Source: Sulfitobacter sp. M39 (GTDB taxonomy: Bacteria > Pseudomonadota > Alphaproteobacteria > Rhodobacterales > Rhodobacteraceae). Taken from it: a DNA stretch of 64,000 bases. Below are positions 43,443 to 52,584 of the stretch, in pieces. The stretch lies in NCBI RefSeq assembly GCF_021735935.1, contig NZ_WMDZ01000001.1, forward strand, positions 2,666,001 through 2,730,000, given 5' to 3'. The notes below the pieces were generated by a model that worked only from the letters and a program-made list of their open reading frames with translations, ran no database searches and was not told the origin of the DNA. The stretch's first letter is position 1; every line of letters starts with the position of its first letter. A program made the position numbers and the translations under genes.

Positions 43443-44348
43443 TCAGGCCCGCTGCAGCTTGCGCGCCTCTTCCCCTGCCAACCCCAAGAGCTTGGTCATA
43501 AACGGTTTCTCAAGATCATCCTCGCGCACGGCAGCATACAGCCTGCGCGTGATGCCATTTTCGGTGAGCGGACGCGTGACGTAATCATTGCTGTATTTCA
43601 CCTCGCGCACGACCCAATCGGGCAGCACCGACACGCCTCTGTTTGACGCGACCAGCAGCAGGATCACGGCGGTCAGCTCCACCTGCCGGATCGCGAGCGG
43701 TTCGACCTTGGCGGGGATCAAGAGCTGACTGAACACATCAAGACGGGTCCGTTCCACCGGATAGGTGATCAGCGTCTCGCCCCGGAAATCCGCCGCCTCA
43801 ACGAAGGGCTTCTGCGCCAAGGGATGCGTGCTGGAGGCGACAAAGACCGCCTTGTAATCAAACAGCTCGACGAATTTCACGCCCGGCAGTTCTTCGGGGT
43901 CGGAAGATACCACCAGATCGACCTCTTCGCGCAGCAAGGCAGGCAAGGCGTCAAACGCGAGACCGGGGCGGATATCGACATCCACATCGGGCCAGCTTTT
44001 GCGGAATTGTTCCAACACGGGGAACAGCCATTCGAAACAGGCGTGACATTCGATCGCGATATGCATGCGGCCTGTGCTGCCCGCGCGCAAACCCATGAAT
44101 TCGGCCTGCGCTGCTTCAAGCTGCGGCAAGACCTGCTGCGCCAGCTTGAGCAATCGCAAGCCTGCGGGCGACAGTTTCAGCGGCTTGGACCGGCGCACGA
44201 AGAGCTCCACGCCGGCCTGATCCTCCAACCCCTTTACCTGATGGGACAGGGCTGATTGGGTGATGTTCATCGTCTCTGCCGCGCGGGCCAGCCCGCCTGC
44301 TTCGTGAATCGCCTGAATGGTGCGCAGGTGACGGAACTCAATATGCAT
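43443..44348 (-). CDS. metR: LysR-family regulator, probable MetR
   Basis: A 301-residue LTTR. The N-terminal HTH (HLRTIQAIHEAGGLARAAETMNITQSALSHQVKGLE) matches the family and the MetR pattern, and the C-terminal effector domain has IAIECHACFEWLFPVLEQFR, resembling homocysteine-responsive MetR. It is divergent from metF, the usual MetR target. A palindrome (44349-44364) lies at its own start and contains its ribosome-binding site. Confidence 0.9.
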   Translation of the reverse strand: MHIEFRHLRTIQAIHEAGGLARAAETMNITQSALSHQVKGLEDQAGVELFVRRSKPLKLSPAGLRLLKLAQQVLPQLEAAQAEFMGLRAGSTGRMHIAIECHACFEWLFPVLEQFRKSWPDVDVDIRPGLAFDALPALLREEVDLVVSSDPEELPGVKFVELFDYKAVFVASSTHPLAQKPFVEAADFRGETLITYPVERTRLDVFSQLLIPAKVEPLAIRQVELTAVILLLVASNRGVSVLPDWVVREVKYSNDYVTRPLTENGITRRLYAAVREDDLEKPFMTKLLGLAGEEARKLQRA

Positions 44349-44364
44349 ATGAGGCGTTCCTCAT
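44349..44364. promoter_or_regulatory. Palindrome abutting the metR start codon
   Basis: ATGAGG and CCTCAT (44349-44354 and 44359-44364) form a perfect 6-base inverted repeat with a 4-base loop, directly adjacent to the metR ATG (44348). On the metR mRNA it contains the GAGGA ribosome-binding sequence, so a hairpin here could block metR translation, or the DNA could bind MetR for autorepression. Confidence 0.55.
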
Positions 44365-44444
44365 GTTGAAAATGAAAGTTATGAGTTTGTTTCACAACCG
44401 CATCTGTGCGACAAGAGACGAAAGCTAAAAACAGGATCGTAAAA

Positions 44445-45311
44445 ATGACCAGTCCCGCCGTTTCATTCGAAGTCTTCCCGCCCAAATCCGTGGACGCGTC
44501 GTTCCGTCTTTGGGACACGGCGCAGGCCCTGGCACCGCTGGCCCCACGTTTCTTTTCCGTGACCTATGGCGCGGGCGGGTCTACCCGTGACCTGACCCAT
44601 GATTCTGCCCATGTGCTGCGCCGCACCTCTGGCCTGCCCGTTGCCGCGCATCTGACCTGTGTGGGGGCCAGCAAGGCCGAAACGCTTGAGGTCGCCGACA
44701 GCTTTGCCGAGATCGGCGTGACCGATATTGTCGCCTTGCGCGGGGATCCTGAAAACGGTGCGCCGACCTTCACGCCCCACGCTGACGGCTTTGCCGACAG
44801 TGTCGAGCTGATCGAGGCGCTGGCAAAGACCGGCAAGTTCACCCTGCGCGTCGGGGCCTACCCCGAACCGCACCCTGAATCCCACGATCAGGCGCAGAAC
44901 GTCGAATGGCTGAAACGCAAATTCGACGCTGGCGCGGACGAGGCGATCACCCAGTTCTTCTTCGAGACCGAAACATTCCTGCGGTTCCGCGACGCCTGTG
45001 CGGCGGCGGGGATCACCAAGACGATCACCCCGGGCATCATGCCGGTGACAAACTGGAAATCGGCGCGCAACTTTGCCACCCGCTGTGGGGCCAGCGTGCC
45101 AGCAGCATTGGACGAAGCCTATGCCGCCGCGATCCGCGATGACCGCCACGATCTGCTGTCCACCGCGCTCTGCACCGAAATGTGCAGCGAACTGGTGTCG
45201 GAAGGTGTCGAGAACCTGCATTTCTACACGCTCAACCGGCCCGAGCTGACCCGCGCTGTCTGTCGTGCCCTTGGGGTGACGGCGCAAACATCGCTGTCCG
45301 ACGTGGCGTAA
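44445..45311 (+). CDS. metF: 5,10-methylenetetrahydrofolate reductase
   Basis: Reduces methylene-THF to methyl-THF for methionine synthesis, using FAD. The 288-residue protein has SFEVFPPKS near the start, SVTYGAGGSTRD, VALRGDPENG and KRKFDAGADEAITQFFFE, which line the FAD/folate barrel. The ATG at 44445 with AGGA upstream gives the family N-terminus. It is divergent from metR. Its terminator (45355-45384) carries the ribosome-binding site of the next gene. Confidence 0.96.
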   Translation: MTSPAVSFEVFPPKSVDASFRLWDTAQALAPLAPRFFSVTYGAGGSTRDLTHDSAHVLRRTSGLPVAAHLTCVGASKAETLEVADSFAEIGVTDIVALRGDPENGAPTFTPHADGFADSVELIEALAKTGKFTLRVGAYPEPHPESHDQAQNVEWLKRKFDAGADEAITQFFFETETFLRFRDACAAAGITKTITPGIMPVTNWKSARNFATRCGASVPAALDEAYAAAIRDDRHDLLSTALCTEMCSELVSEGVENLHFYTLNRPELTRAVCRALGVTAQTSLSDVA

Positions 45312-45354
45312 AACCACCGCACAACTTGCCCTTGGGTCAAGAACAGAACAGTCT

Positions 45355-45384
45355 TCTCCGGCATTCAACTGCCGGAGATTTTTT
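45355..45384 (+). terminator. Terminator of metF overlapping the RBS of the thioesterase gene
   Basis: Perfect 9-base arms TCTCCGGCA (45355-45363) and TGCCGGAGA (45370-45378) around TTCAAC are followed by TTTTTT (45379-45384) and then the ATG of the next gene at 45385. GGAG at 45374-45377 is the only plausible ribosome-binding site for that gene. Confidence 0.85.
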
Positions 45385-45870
45385 ATGCCACGCCTCGCCG
45401 AAACACCCGAAGATTTGCTGAGCCAGTCCGAAGCGCTCTCTCTGAGCGGGTTGGAATTCATGCAGAAGATCCTGGACGGCACCAATCCCGGCCCGCCCAT
45501 TGGCGGCACCTTGGGCTATGCGCTGCATGACGTGGCCGAGGGCCGCGCGGTATTTCGCGGCACGCCCGAGTTCAACGTGACCAACCCGATGGGGACCGTG
45601 CATGGGGGCTGGTACGGCACCTTGCTCGATTCCGCGATGGCCTGCGCCGTGATGACCAAAGTCCCGCGCGGGTCGGTTTATACGACCTTGGAATACAAGA
45701 TTAACATTCTGCGTTCGATCCCCTTGGGCATGCAGATCGACTGCATCGGCACGACCGATCACGTGGGTCGTTCTACCGGTGTCGCGCATGGCGAAATTCG
45801 CGGGGTCGAGGATGGCAAGCTTTATGCCACCGGTTCAACCACCTGCATCGTGATGAAGATCGCGGGCTAA
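45385..45870 (+). CDS. PaaI-family hotdog thioesterase
   Basis: A 161-residue hotdog-fold acyl-CoA thioesterase. NPMGTVHGGWYGTLLDSAMACAV is the PaaI-type catalytic segment, with the H-G-G and the Asp downstream, and YTTLEYKINILRSIP follows as in the family. Exact acyl-CoA substrate unknown. The start ATG lies at the end of the metF terminator T-run with its RBS inside the terminator stem, so expression probably depends on read-through or on a promoter within metF. Confidence 0.92.
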   Translation: MPRLAETPEDLLSQSEALSLSGLEFMQKILDGTNPGPPIGGTLGYALHDVAEGRAVFRGTPEFNVTNPMGTVHGGWYGTLLDSAMACAVMTKVPRGSVYTTLEYKINILRSIPLGMQIDCIGTTDHVGRSTGVAHGEIRGVEDGKLYATGSTTCIVMKIAG

Positions 45871-45914
45871 ACCCCTGTCTCGGGGCGGGTGATGCGCCCC
45901 GAGAAAAGCCAAGC

Positions 45915-48212
45915 TCACTCTGCCGCGATGGCGCTGTCGTTCAGCAAGGCCCAGACTTTATGCGGCGTGAACGGCATGTCGGCCTGACGCACGCCACGCT
46001 CCCACAGCGCATCCTGTACCGCGTTCGACACGGCCGCCAGTGCGCCCACGGTCCCCGCCTCGCCACAGCCCTTCATCCCCATCAGGTTCGCCGTGGATGG
46101 CACGGGTTCGGAGCTGAACGACACGAAGGGCACATCCGCCGCGCGCGGGATCGCGTAATCCATGAAAGAGGCCGTCAGCAGCTGGCCGTCTTCGTCATAG
46201 ACCACATGCTCCTGAATAGCCTGGCCGATGCCCTGCACCACCCCGCCATGCACCTGACCTTCGGCCAGCATCGGGTTGATCAGATTGCCGAAATCATCCA
46301 CCACCGTATAGCGGTCGACGGTCACAACGCCTGTTTCGGGGTCAATCACCACTTCTGACACATGCGCCCCGTTGGGATAGCTGCGCCCCGGCAAGGTCGC
46401 CCGTTCGTGGTGCACCAGTAGATCGTCGCGGCCTTTCTGGCGGGCCATCTCGGCGACCTCCAGCATGGTGGGGGTCATGTTCGACCCGTCCGCGCGGAAG
46501 CGCTCGTCGTCAAAGCTGATCTGCGCCGCAGGCACGCCCATTTCTTCAGATAGAAAGGCGGTGAAAGCTTCGGTCATCTTGGCCACCGTCGCCAGCGTTG
46601 CCGTGCTTTGCGTGGTGACAGAACGCGAGCCGCCGGTCCCGCCGCCCTGTTTGATCAGATCGCTATCGCCTTGAATAACGTGGATCAATTCAGCCGGGAT
46701 CCCGGTCTGATCCGACAGGAATTGCGCATAGACGGTTTCATGCCCCTGCCCGTTCGATTGAGTGCCAACATAGATGAACACGGTGCCGTCTTCGTTGAAC
46801 GCGACCTTGGCCCCCTCTGCCGGATCGCCAAGGATGCTTTCGATGTAATAGCAAAGCCCCTGCCCGCGCAGCAGCCCCTTGGCCGCATCCGCCGCCTTGC
46901 GCGCTGCAAAGCCATCATGATCCGCCTCGACGGCGACGCGGGTCAGCAAGCGGTTGAATTCGCCTACATCGTAAAGCTCGCCCGTGGCAGAGGTATAGGG
47001 AAACTGTTCGGGTTTGATAAAGTTGATCCGGCGCAGCTCCCACGGGTCGACACCCAATTCGCGCGCTGCGCGGTCCATCAGCCGCTCCAGCACATAAATC
47101 GCTTCGGGCCGGCCAGCACCGCGATAGGCGTCGGTCTGAACGGTATTGGTGTAATAGCCTTCGACCTGCAGCCATGTGGTCTGAACGTCATAAACCCCCA
47201 TCAAAACCTTGCTGAACAGCAGCGCCTGAATGGGCTGGCCGAACTGGCTGTTATAGGCCCCGAGGTTGCACTTGGTGCTGACACGGTAGGCGGTGATCTT
47301 GTTGTTATCGTCAAAAGCGAATTCCGCAAGCGACGTCAGATCGCGGCCGCCATTGTCGCTGAGCATGGCTTCGGTCCGATCCGACATCCAGCGCACCGGA
47401 CGCCCCAAGGCCCGTGCCGCCTGCGCAACCGAGAAGTATTCGGGATAGGCCGCGGCCTTCATGCCGAAACCACCGCCCGTATCGGGGTTGGTCACCTGTA
47501 CGTGGTCGTCATCTAGCCCGAACACCCGTTTGAGGTTGCCTTTGTGCACCCAAACGCCCTGCCCGTTGTTAGAAACATGCACCTTGCCGTCGGCCCATTC
47601 AGCATAACAGCCGCGCGGCTCCATCGCGTTGACGATGATACGGTTGTCTCCGACGTTCAGGCTGACCGTTTTTGCCGCCGCATCGAATGCCTTTTGCGTG
47701 GCCTCCTCATCCCCCATGCCCCAGTCGAATGCCATATTGTCCGGCGCTTCGGGATGCAGCGTCTCGCCGCCACGCTCCAGCGTCATATGGGTGGGCAGAT
47801 CGTCTACATCGAACATGATCAGCTCTGCGGCGTCACGCGCCTGGTTCATCGTCTCGGCGATCACCACCGCAACAGGTTCCCCAACGAAACGCACACGGTC
47901 CTTGGCAAGCATGGGGCGCAACGGCTTGGCCCCTTCGCTGCCATCGCGGTTCTGCAACACCGTCGCCGCCATAGAGATATCCATGCCGGCAGCTTCCAGA
48001 TCCTTGATTGTCAGGACAGCGTGCACGCCCTCTGCCTCGGCCGCATCCGTGACATCCAGTGTGGTGATCACCCCATGTGCGACAGGAGATCGGAAGAAAT
48101 AGGCATGCAGCGCGTCGGCAGGCGCGATGTCATCCACATAGCGCCCCTCGCCGGTCAGAAACCGCACATCCTCAACCCGTTTGACCGGTTGGCTTTTCCC
48201 GAACTTTTCCAT
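45915..48212 (-). CDS. CoxL-type (form II) molybdopterin hydroxylase large subunit
   Basis: A 765-residue large subunit of the xanthine-dehydrogenase/CO-dehydrogenase superfamily, binding molybdopterin cytosine dinucleotide. The active-site loop reads AYRGAGR (Y363), the form II signature, not the AYxCSFR of form I CO dehydrogenase, and GCGEAGTVGA holds the catalytic Glu near the C-terminus. NPDTGGGFGMKAAAYPE is also characteristic. Small (2Fe-2S) and medium (FAD) subunit genes are not next to it, so it is either an orphan subunit or pairs with genes elsewhere. Its substrate is probably not CO. I chose the ATG at 48212 (MEKFGKSQPVKRVED). Confidence 0.93.
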   Translation of the reverse strand: MEKFGKSQPVKRVEDVRFLTGEGRYVDDIAPADALHAYFFRSPVAHGVITTLDVTDAAEAEGVHAVLTIKDLEAAGMDISMAATVLQNRDGSEGAKPLRPMLAKDRVRFVGEPVAVVIAETMNQARDAAELIMFDVDDLPTHMTLERGGETLHPEAPDNMAFDWGMGDEEATQKAFDAAAKTVSLNVGDNRIIVNAMEPRGCYAEWADGKVHVSNNGQGVWVHKGNLKRVFGLDDDHVQVTNPDTGGGFGMKAAAYPEYFSVAQAARALGRPVRWMSDRTEAMLSDNGGRDLTSLAEFAFDDNNKITAYRVSTKCNLGAYNSQFGQPIQALLFSKVLMGVYDVQTTWLQVEGYYTNTVQTDAYRGAGRPEAIYVLERLMDRAARELGVDPWELRRINFIKPEQFPYTSATGELYDVGEFNRLLTRVAVEADHDGFAARKAADAAKGLLRGQGLCYYIESILGDPAEGAKVAFNEDGTVFIYVGTQSNGQGHETVYAQFLSDQTGIPAELIHVIQGDSDLIKQGGGTGGSRSVTTQSTATLATVAKMTEAFTAFLSEEMGVPAAQISFDDERFRADGSNMTPTMLEVAEMARQKGRDDLLVHHERATLPGRSYPNGAHVSEVVIDPETGVVTVDRYTVVDDFGNLINPMLAEGQVHGGVVQGIGQAIQEHVVYDEDGQLLTASFMDYAIPRAADVPFVSFSSEPVPSTANLMGMKGCGEAGTVGALAAVSNAVQDALWERGVRQADMPFTPHKVWALLNDSAIAAE

Positions 48213-48406
48213 CTGGCGGCATCCTTTGATCATCATCTTGGTGTTGCGCCCGACCTTAAGCGCCAAACCGGCGATGTCCATACGACGCGGGGCGAAAGCT
48301 GGGGCTGCTACGCCAAGTTTTCGGCCCCCCAGCCTTCCCCTTTACGCCCCGCTCGGCTAGATCATCCCAAAGCTCAAAGCGCTACGTGAATAGAAGGACG
48401 CTGATC

Positions 48407-51400
48407 ATGGCCCTCGACAAGAATTTTGACGCCGCCCAGGCCGAAGCCCGCCTCTATGCCGCATGGGAAGAGTCCGGTGCCTTCAAGGCCGGTGCCAATG
48501 CCTCGCGCAAGGAAACCTTTTCGGTCATGATCCCGCCGCCCAACGTGACAGGATCGCTGCACATGGGCCACGCGTTCAACAATACATTGCAGGATATTCT
48601 GGTGCGTTGGCACCGGATGCGCGGCTTTGACACGCTGTGGCAACCCGGTCAGGACCACGCCGGTATCGCGACGCAGATGGTGGTGGAACGCGAGCTTGCC
48701 AAAGACGGCAAACGCCGCACCGATTTCACCCGCGAGGATTTCACTGCAAAGGTCTGGGAGCAAAAGCAGAAGTCCGGCGGCACGATCATCGGCCAGCTTA
48801 AACGTCTGGGCACCTCGCTTGATTGGTCGCGCAACGCCTTTACCATGTCCGGTGCCCCCGGAGCGCCGGCGGGCGAGGAAGGCAACTTCCACGACGCCGT
48901 GATCAAGGTCTTCGTGGATATGTACAACAAGGGCCTGATCTATCGCGGCAAGCGCTTGGTCAACTGGGACCCGCATTTCGAAACCGCGATTTCCGACCTC
49001 GAGGTCGAATCCACCGAAGTCGACGGGCACATGTGGCACTTTAAATACCCGCTGGCCGATGGCGCGACCTACACGTACGTCGAGAAAGACGAAGACGGTA
49101 ACGTGACGCTTTCCGAGGAACGCGACTATATCTCTATCGCGACGACCCGCCCTGAAACGATGCTGGGCGATGGCGCGGTCGCGGTTCACACCTCCGACGA
49201 ACGCTATGCGCCGATCGTTGGCAAGCTGTGCGAAATCCCCGTCGGCCCCAAGGCGCAGCGCCGCCGTATCCCGATCATCACCGACGAATACCCCGACAAG
49301 AATTTCGGCTCGGGCGCGGTCAAGATCACCGGTGCCCATGACTTCAACGACTACGGCGTCGCGAAACGCAACAACATCCCGCTCTATGCGCTGATGGACA
49401 CCCGCGGTGCCATGCGCGCCGACGGCCTGCCCTATGACGCCGCCGCCGCACGCGCGGCCGCCATCGCCGAAGGCCGTGAAGACGCGCCCGCGGACGCGAC
49501 AGAAATCAACCTCGTCCCCGAAGAATACCGCGGCCTCGACCGGTTCGAAGCCCGCACCAAGGTCATCGCCGACATCACCGCCGAAGGCCTGGCCGTCATG
49601 GTGCCGCCGACCGATCCACGCCTTGGCAAGCCCGTCAAAGCCCCCCTCGCCCCCGAAGAAGGCGGCGAAGAGCGGGACGAGACACTGGTCCCGTTGGTCG
49701 AGCCCAAAAAGATCATGCAGCCCTTTGGCGACCGATCCAAAGTGGTGATCGAGCCGATGTTGACCGACCAGTGGTTCGTCGAGACCTCGAAAATTGTGCA
49801 ACCCGCAATCGACGCGGTGCGCAACGGAGAGGTGCAGATCCTGCCCGAACAGGACCGCAAGGTATATTTCAACTGGCTGGAAAACATCGAACCCTGGTGC
49901 ATCTCGCGCCAATTGTGGTGGGGGCACCAGATCCCGGTGTGGTACGGACCGAAGAAAAAAGACGGTTCTTACGATTATCGAGAAACCGAAGCGTTCTGTG
50001 CATCCTCCGAAACTGAGGCTGTGAAGATTGCACAAAGTTTCTACGGCGATCACGTAAAGATTGGTGTGGAACCCGAAGGTGCTAGAGAGCCATACGATCC
50101 CAATTCCGCAGTAGTAGAAATTCGCCGCGACCCCGATGTGCTCGACACGTGGTTCTCCTCGGGCCTTTGGCCCATCGGCACGCTCGGCTGGCCCGAACAG
50201 ACGGATGAGCTGGCGAAATACTTCCCCACTTCAGTGCTGATCACCGGCTTTGACATCATCTTTTTCTGGGTCGCCCGGATGATGATGATGCAATACGCCG
50301 TGGTCGATCAAAAGCCGTTTGATACCGTCTATGTCCACGCGCTGGTGCGCGACGAGAAGGGCAAGAAGATGTCCAAATCGCTTGGCAACGTGCTGGACCC
50401 ACTGGACCTGATCGATGAATACGGCGCGGATGCGGTGCGCTTTACCCTGACGGCGATGGCCGCCATGGGGCGCGACCTGAAACTGTCGACCGCGCGCATC
50501 GCTGGTTACCGCAACTTCGGCACCAAACTGTGGAACGCCCACCGTTTCGCCGAGATGAACGGCGTGTTCGAGGACAACGTCGCGGCAGTGACCTACACCA
50601 GCCACACCCAGGTCGATCACACGCTGAACAAATGGATCATCGGCGAAACCGCCCGCGTCCGCGAAGAGGTCGACGCCGCATTGGACAACTACCGTTTCAA
50701 CGACGCGGCCAATGCGCTTTATGCCTTTGTCTGGGGCAAGGTCTGCGACTGGTACGTTGAACTCTCCAAACCCCTGCTGCAAGACGATGCGCCAGAGGCC
50801 GCCGAGACTCGCCAAACGCTGAAATGGGTATTGGATCAATGCCTTGTGCTGCTCCACCCGATCATGCCCTACATCACCGAGGAACTGTGGCAAACCACGG
50901 CGACCCGTTCCAAGATGCTGGTGCATGGCGACTGGCCGACCTACAGCACCGCCGAGATGCTGGACGCTGATGCCGACCGCGAACTCAACTGGGTGATCGG
51001 CCTGATCGAATCCATTCGTTCAGCACGTCAACAGATGCATGTGCCTGCGGGGCTCAAAGTACCCATGCTTTATACCGATATGGACGACGCCGGCCAAACC
51101 GCATGGGACCGCAACGAGGCGATGATCAAACGTCTAGCGCGGGTCGAAACCCTTGAGAAGGCAGAGAGCTTCCCGAAAGGCACCGTCTCCATCGCCGCGC
51201 CGGGCGCGAGCTTTGGCCTCCCGCTTGCGGGGCTGATCGACATCGATGCGGAAAAAGCCCGTCTGCAAAAGTCGCTCGACAAGCTGGGTAAAGAAATCGG
51301 CGGCCTGAAAGGGCGTCTGAACAACCCCAAATTCGCCGCCTCCGCCCCCGCCGAGGTCGTCGCCGAAGCCCAAAGCAACCTTGATGCGCGTCAGGAAGAA

Positions 51401-51448
51401 GCAGACCAGCTTCAGGCCGCTCTGAACCGTTTGGCCGAGCTGGAATAA
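48407..51448 (+). CDS. valS: Valyl-tRNA synthetase
   Basis: Charges tRNA-Val. The 1013-residue class-I enzyme has [14 protein letters not shown] (HIGH), the editing (CP1) domain with [28 protein letters not shown] and a C-terminal coiled coil ([19 protein letters not shown] onward). AAGGA lies before the ATG at 48407. The segment 49955-50120 is visibly richer in A and T and uses codons unlike the rest (GTA, AGA, TCC, TAT), suggesting local recombination. It is followed by two hairpin terminators. Confidence 0.97.
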   Translation: MALDKNFDAAQAEARLYAAWEESGAFKAGANASRKETFSVMIPPPNVTGSLHMGHAFNNTLQDILVRWHRMRGFDTLWQPGQDHAGIATQMVVERELAKDGKRRTDFTREDFTAKVWEQKQKSGGTIIGQLKRLGTSLDWSRNAFTMSGAPGAPAGEEGNFHDAVIKVFVDMYNKGLIYRGKRLVNWDPHFETAISDLEVESTEVDGHMWHFKYPLADGATYTYVEKDEDGNVTLSEERDYISIATTRPETMLGDGAVAVHTSDERYAPIVGKLCEIPVGPKAQRRRIPIITDEYPDKNFGSGAVKITGAHDFNDYGVAKRNNIPLYALMDTRGAMRADGLPYDAAAARAAAIAEGREDAPADATEINLVPEEYRGLDRFEARTKVIADITAEGLAVMVPPTDPRLGKPVKAPLAPEEGGEERDETLVPLVEPKKIMQPFGDRSKVVIEPMLTDQWFVETSKIVQPAIDAVRNGEVQILPEQDRKVYFNWLENIEPWCISRQLWWGHQIPVWYGPKKKDGSYDYRETEAFCASSETEAVKIAQSFYGDHVKIGVEPEGAREPYDPNSAVVEIRRDPDVLDTWFSSGLWPIGTLGWPEQTDELAKYFPTSVLITGFDIIFFWVARMMMMQYAVVDQKPFDTVYVHALVRDEKGKKMSKSLGNVLDPLDLIDEYGADAVRFTLTAMAAMGRDLKLSTARIAGYRNFGTKLWNAHRFAEMNGVFEDNVAAVTYTSHTQVDHTLNKWIIGETARVREEVDAALDNYRFNDAANALYAFVWGKVCDWYVELSKPLLQDDAPEAAETRQTLKWVLDQCLVLLHPIMPYITEELWQTTATRSKMLVHGDWPTYSTAEMLDADADRELNWVIGLIESIRSARQQMHVPAGLKVPMLYTDMDDAGQTAWDRNEAMIKRLARVETLEKAESFPKGTVSIAAPGASFGLPLAGLIDIDAEKARLQKSLDKLGKEIGGLKGRLNNPKFAASAPAEVVAEAQSNLDARQEEADQLQAALNRLAELE

Positions 51449-51456
51449 TCAGCACC

Positions 51457-51549
51457 GCTTCCAAATGGCTTTAAATCCTCGCCGAAGGCAAAAATCTCTT
51501 TTGACGCTCCAAAAGATGCCTTCGGCGAGGATTTTTTTACCATTTGGAA
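51457..51549. repeat. CCAAATGG-type extragenic repeat, copy 2 (full palindrome)
   Basis: The left arm (51457-51490) matches the element at 40262-40294. It pairs with a right arm at 51517-51549: 16 perfect bases (51475-51490 with 51517-51532) and then TTCCAAATGG/CCATTTGGAA (51459-51468 with 51540-51549). The whole palindrome is about 90 bases and is placed just after valS. Confidence 0.85.
51475..51539 (+). terminator. Intrinsic terminator of valS within the repeat
   Basis: The 16-base perfect stem described for the repeat is followed by a seven-base T-run (51532-51538). It lies 27 bases after the valS stop and should end that transcript. Confidence 0.85.
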
Positions 51550-51612
51550 ACGAATACCGGTGCAAGATACGCCTGCGGTCCTCGCTGGGAAGCAAAGATC
51601 GTCCATTTGGAA

Positions 51613-51649
51613 GGCCCCGTCTGAGCGATCAGGCGGGGCTGACTTTTTT
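51613..51649 (+). terminator. Second hairpin terminator downstream of valS
   Basis: Twelve-base arms (51613-51624 and 51629-51640, with two G-T pairs) around GCGA are followed by TTTTTT at 51644-51649. It stands 7 bases from the 3' end of the convergent crotonase gene. Confidence 0.7.
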
Positions 51650-51655
51650 GCGGCG

Positions 51656-52447
51656 CTAGTCGTTGAAGACCGCCGGGCGTTTACCGAATTCTGCGGCGAT
51701 GACTTCCATCTGGTGCGGGCGTCCCAGCAGCGCCGCCTGTTCACGGGATTCGGCGCGCAAAACCTCTGTTTCGGTTCCCGTCTCTGCCAAGGCAGTCAGG
51801 CGCTTTGCAGCCTTTATCGCGCTCGGGCTTTTGCCCGCGATGATGGTGGCAAGCGTCATCGCGGCGGCCAGCGGGTCTTCGGCGATCTGGGTGATTAGCC
51901 CCCAGCGTTCGGCTTGCTCTGCCCCGATGGGTTGCGCGGTATAGGTCATCAGTCGCAGCACGTCGCCGCGCACCAGTTTGGGCAGTAGGACCATACCGCC
52001 CATATCCGGGACGATGCCCCATTTCATCTCCATCACCGCCATTTCGGTATCAGGGGCCGCGATGCGGATATCGGCCCCGAGCGCGAGCTGCAGGCCCGCG
52101 CCGTAGGTCTTGCCATGCAGCGCTGCGATCACTGGCACGCCGACGCGGGTCCAGACCATCGCGACCTCTTGCCACTGATTGGTGGTGCCGTCGCCATGGG
52201 TGCGCGTCATCATCCGTTCCGTCGGGTCACCGCCCGCCAGCGCCCCCATATTGCCGATGTCGATCCCCGCGCAGAACGCCCGGCCCTCGCCCGAGATCAC
52301 CACGGCACGCGCGTTCGATGCAGCGACCTCGTTCCCGGCGGCGATGACGGCGTCGATCATATCCTGATCAACGGCATTCATTTTATCGGCGCGGGTCAGG
52401 CGCACATGGGCGATGTGATTGTCATAGGTAACGGAAACGCGGCTCAT
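51656..52447 (-). CDS. Enoyl-CoA hydratase/isomerase (crotonase) family protein
   Basis: A 263-residue crotonase. The oxyanion-hole segments are GRAFCAGIDIGNMG and GKTYGAGLQLALGADIRIA, and PSAIKAAKRL follows near the C-terminal trimerisation helix. The catalytic pair of mitochondrial hydratase (Glu144/Glu164) cannot be matched with certainty: the region reads MEMKWGIVPDMGGMVLLPK, where only one Glu/Asp position is clear, so the enzyme may be an isomerase or another crotonase type. A very good AAGGAGG lies five bases before the ATG at 52447. Confidence 0.9.
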   Translation of the reverse strand: MSRVSVTYDNHIAHVRLTRADKMNAVDQDMIDAVIAAGNEVAASNARAVVISGEGRAFCAGIDIGNMGALAGGDPTERMMTRTHGDGTTNQWQEVAMVWTRVGVPVIAALHGKTYGAGLQLALGADIRIAAPDTEMAVMEMKWGIVPDMGGMVLLPKLVRGDVLRLMTYTAQPIGAEQAERWGLITQIAEDPLAAAMTLATIIAGKSPSAIKAAKRLTALAETGTETEVLRAESREQAALLGRPHQMEVIAAEFGKRPAVFND

Positions 52448-52584
52448 GGGGTCCTCCTTGAATTTTCGTGAGTTTGGGCATGAAGCCCGCGTGTTGCAAA
52501 GGGAAACGCTACGGCACCCAAAACCGCGCGCGGGCATGCTGATGTCACTTGCCCGAAGCAGGGCAGATGCAGTAGCTGATCCCC

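Noticed and set aside
44349..44444. SAM riboswitch upstream of metF
   Set aside because: The leader is too short and lacks SAM-I/II/IV core motifs; regulation by MetR fits better.
48374..50053. A 559-codon open frame antisense to valS
   Set aside because: It mirrors valS codon pattern in a GC-rich gene, has no RBS or homology, and the frame is open only because stop codons are rare in the complementary strand.
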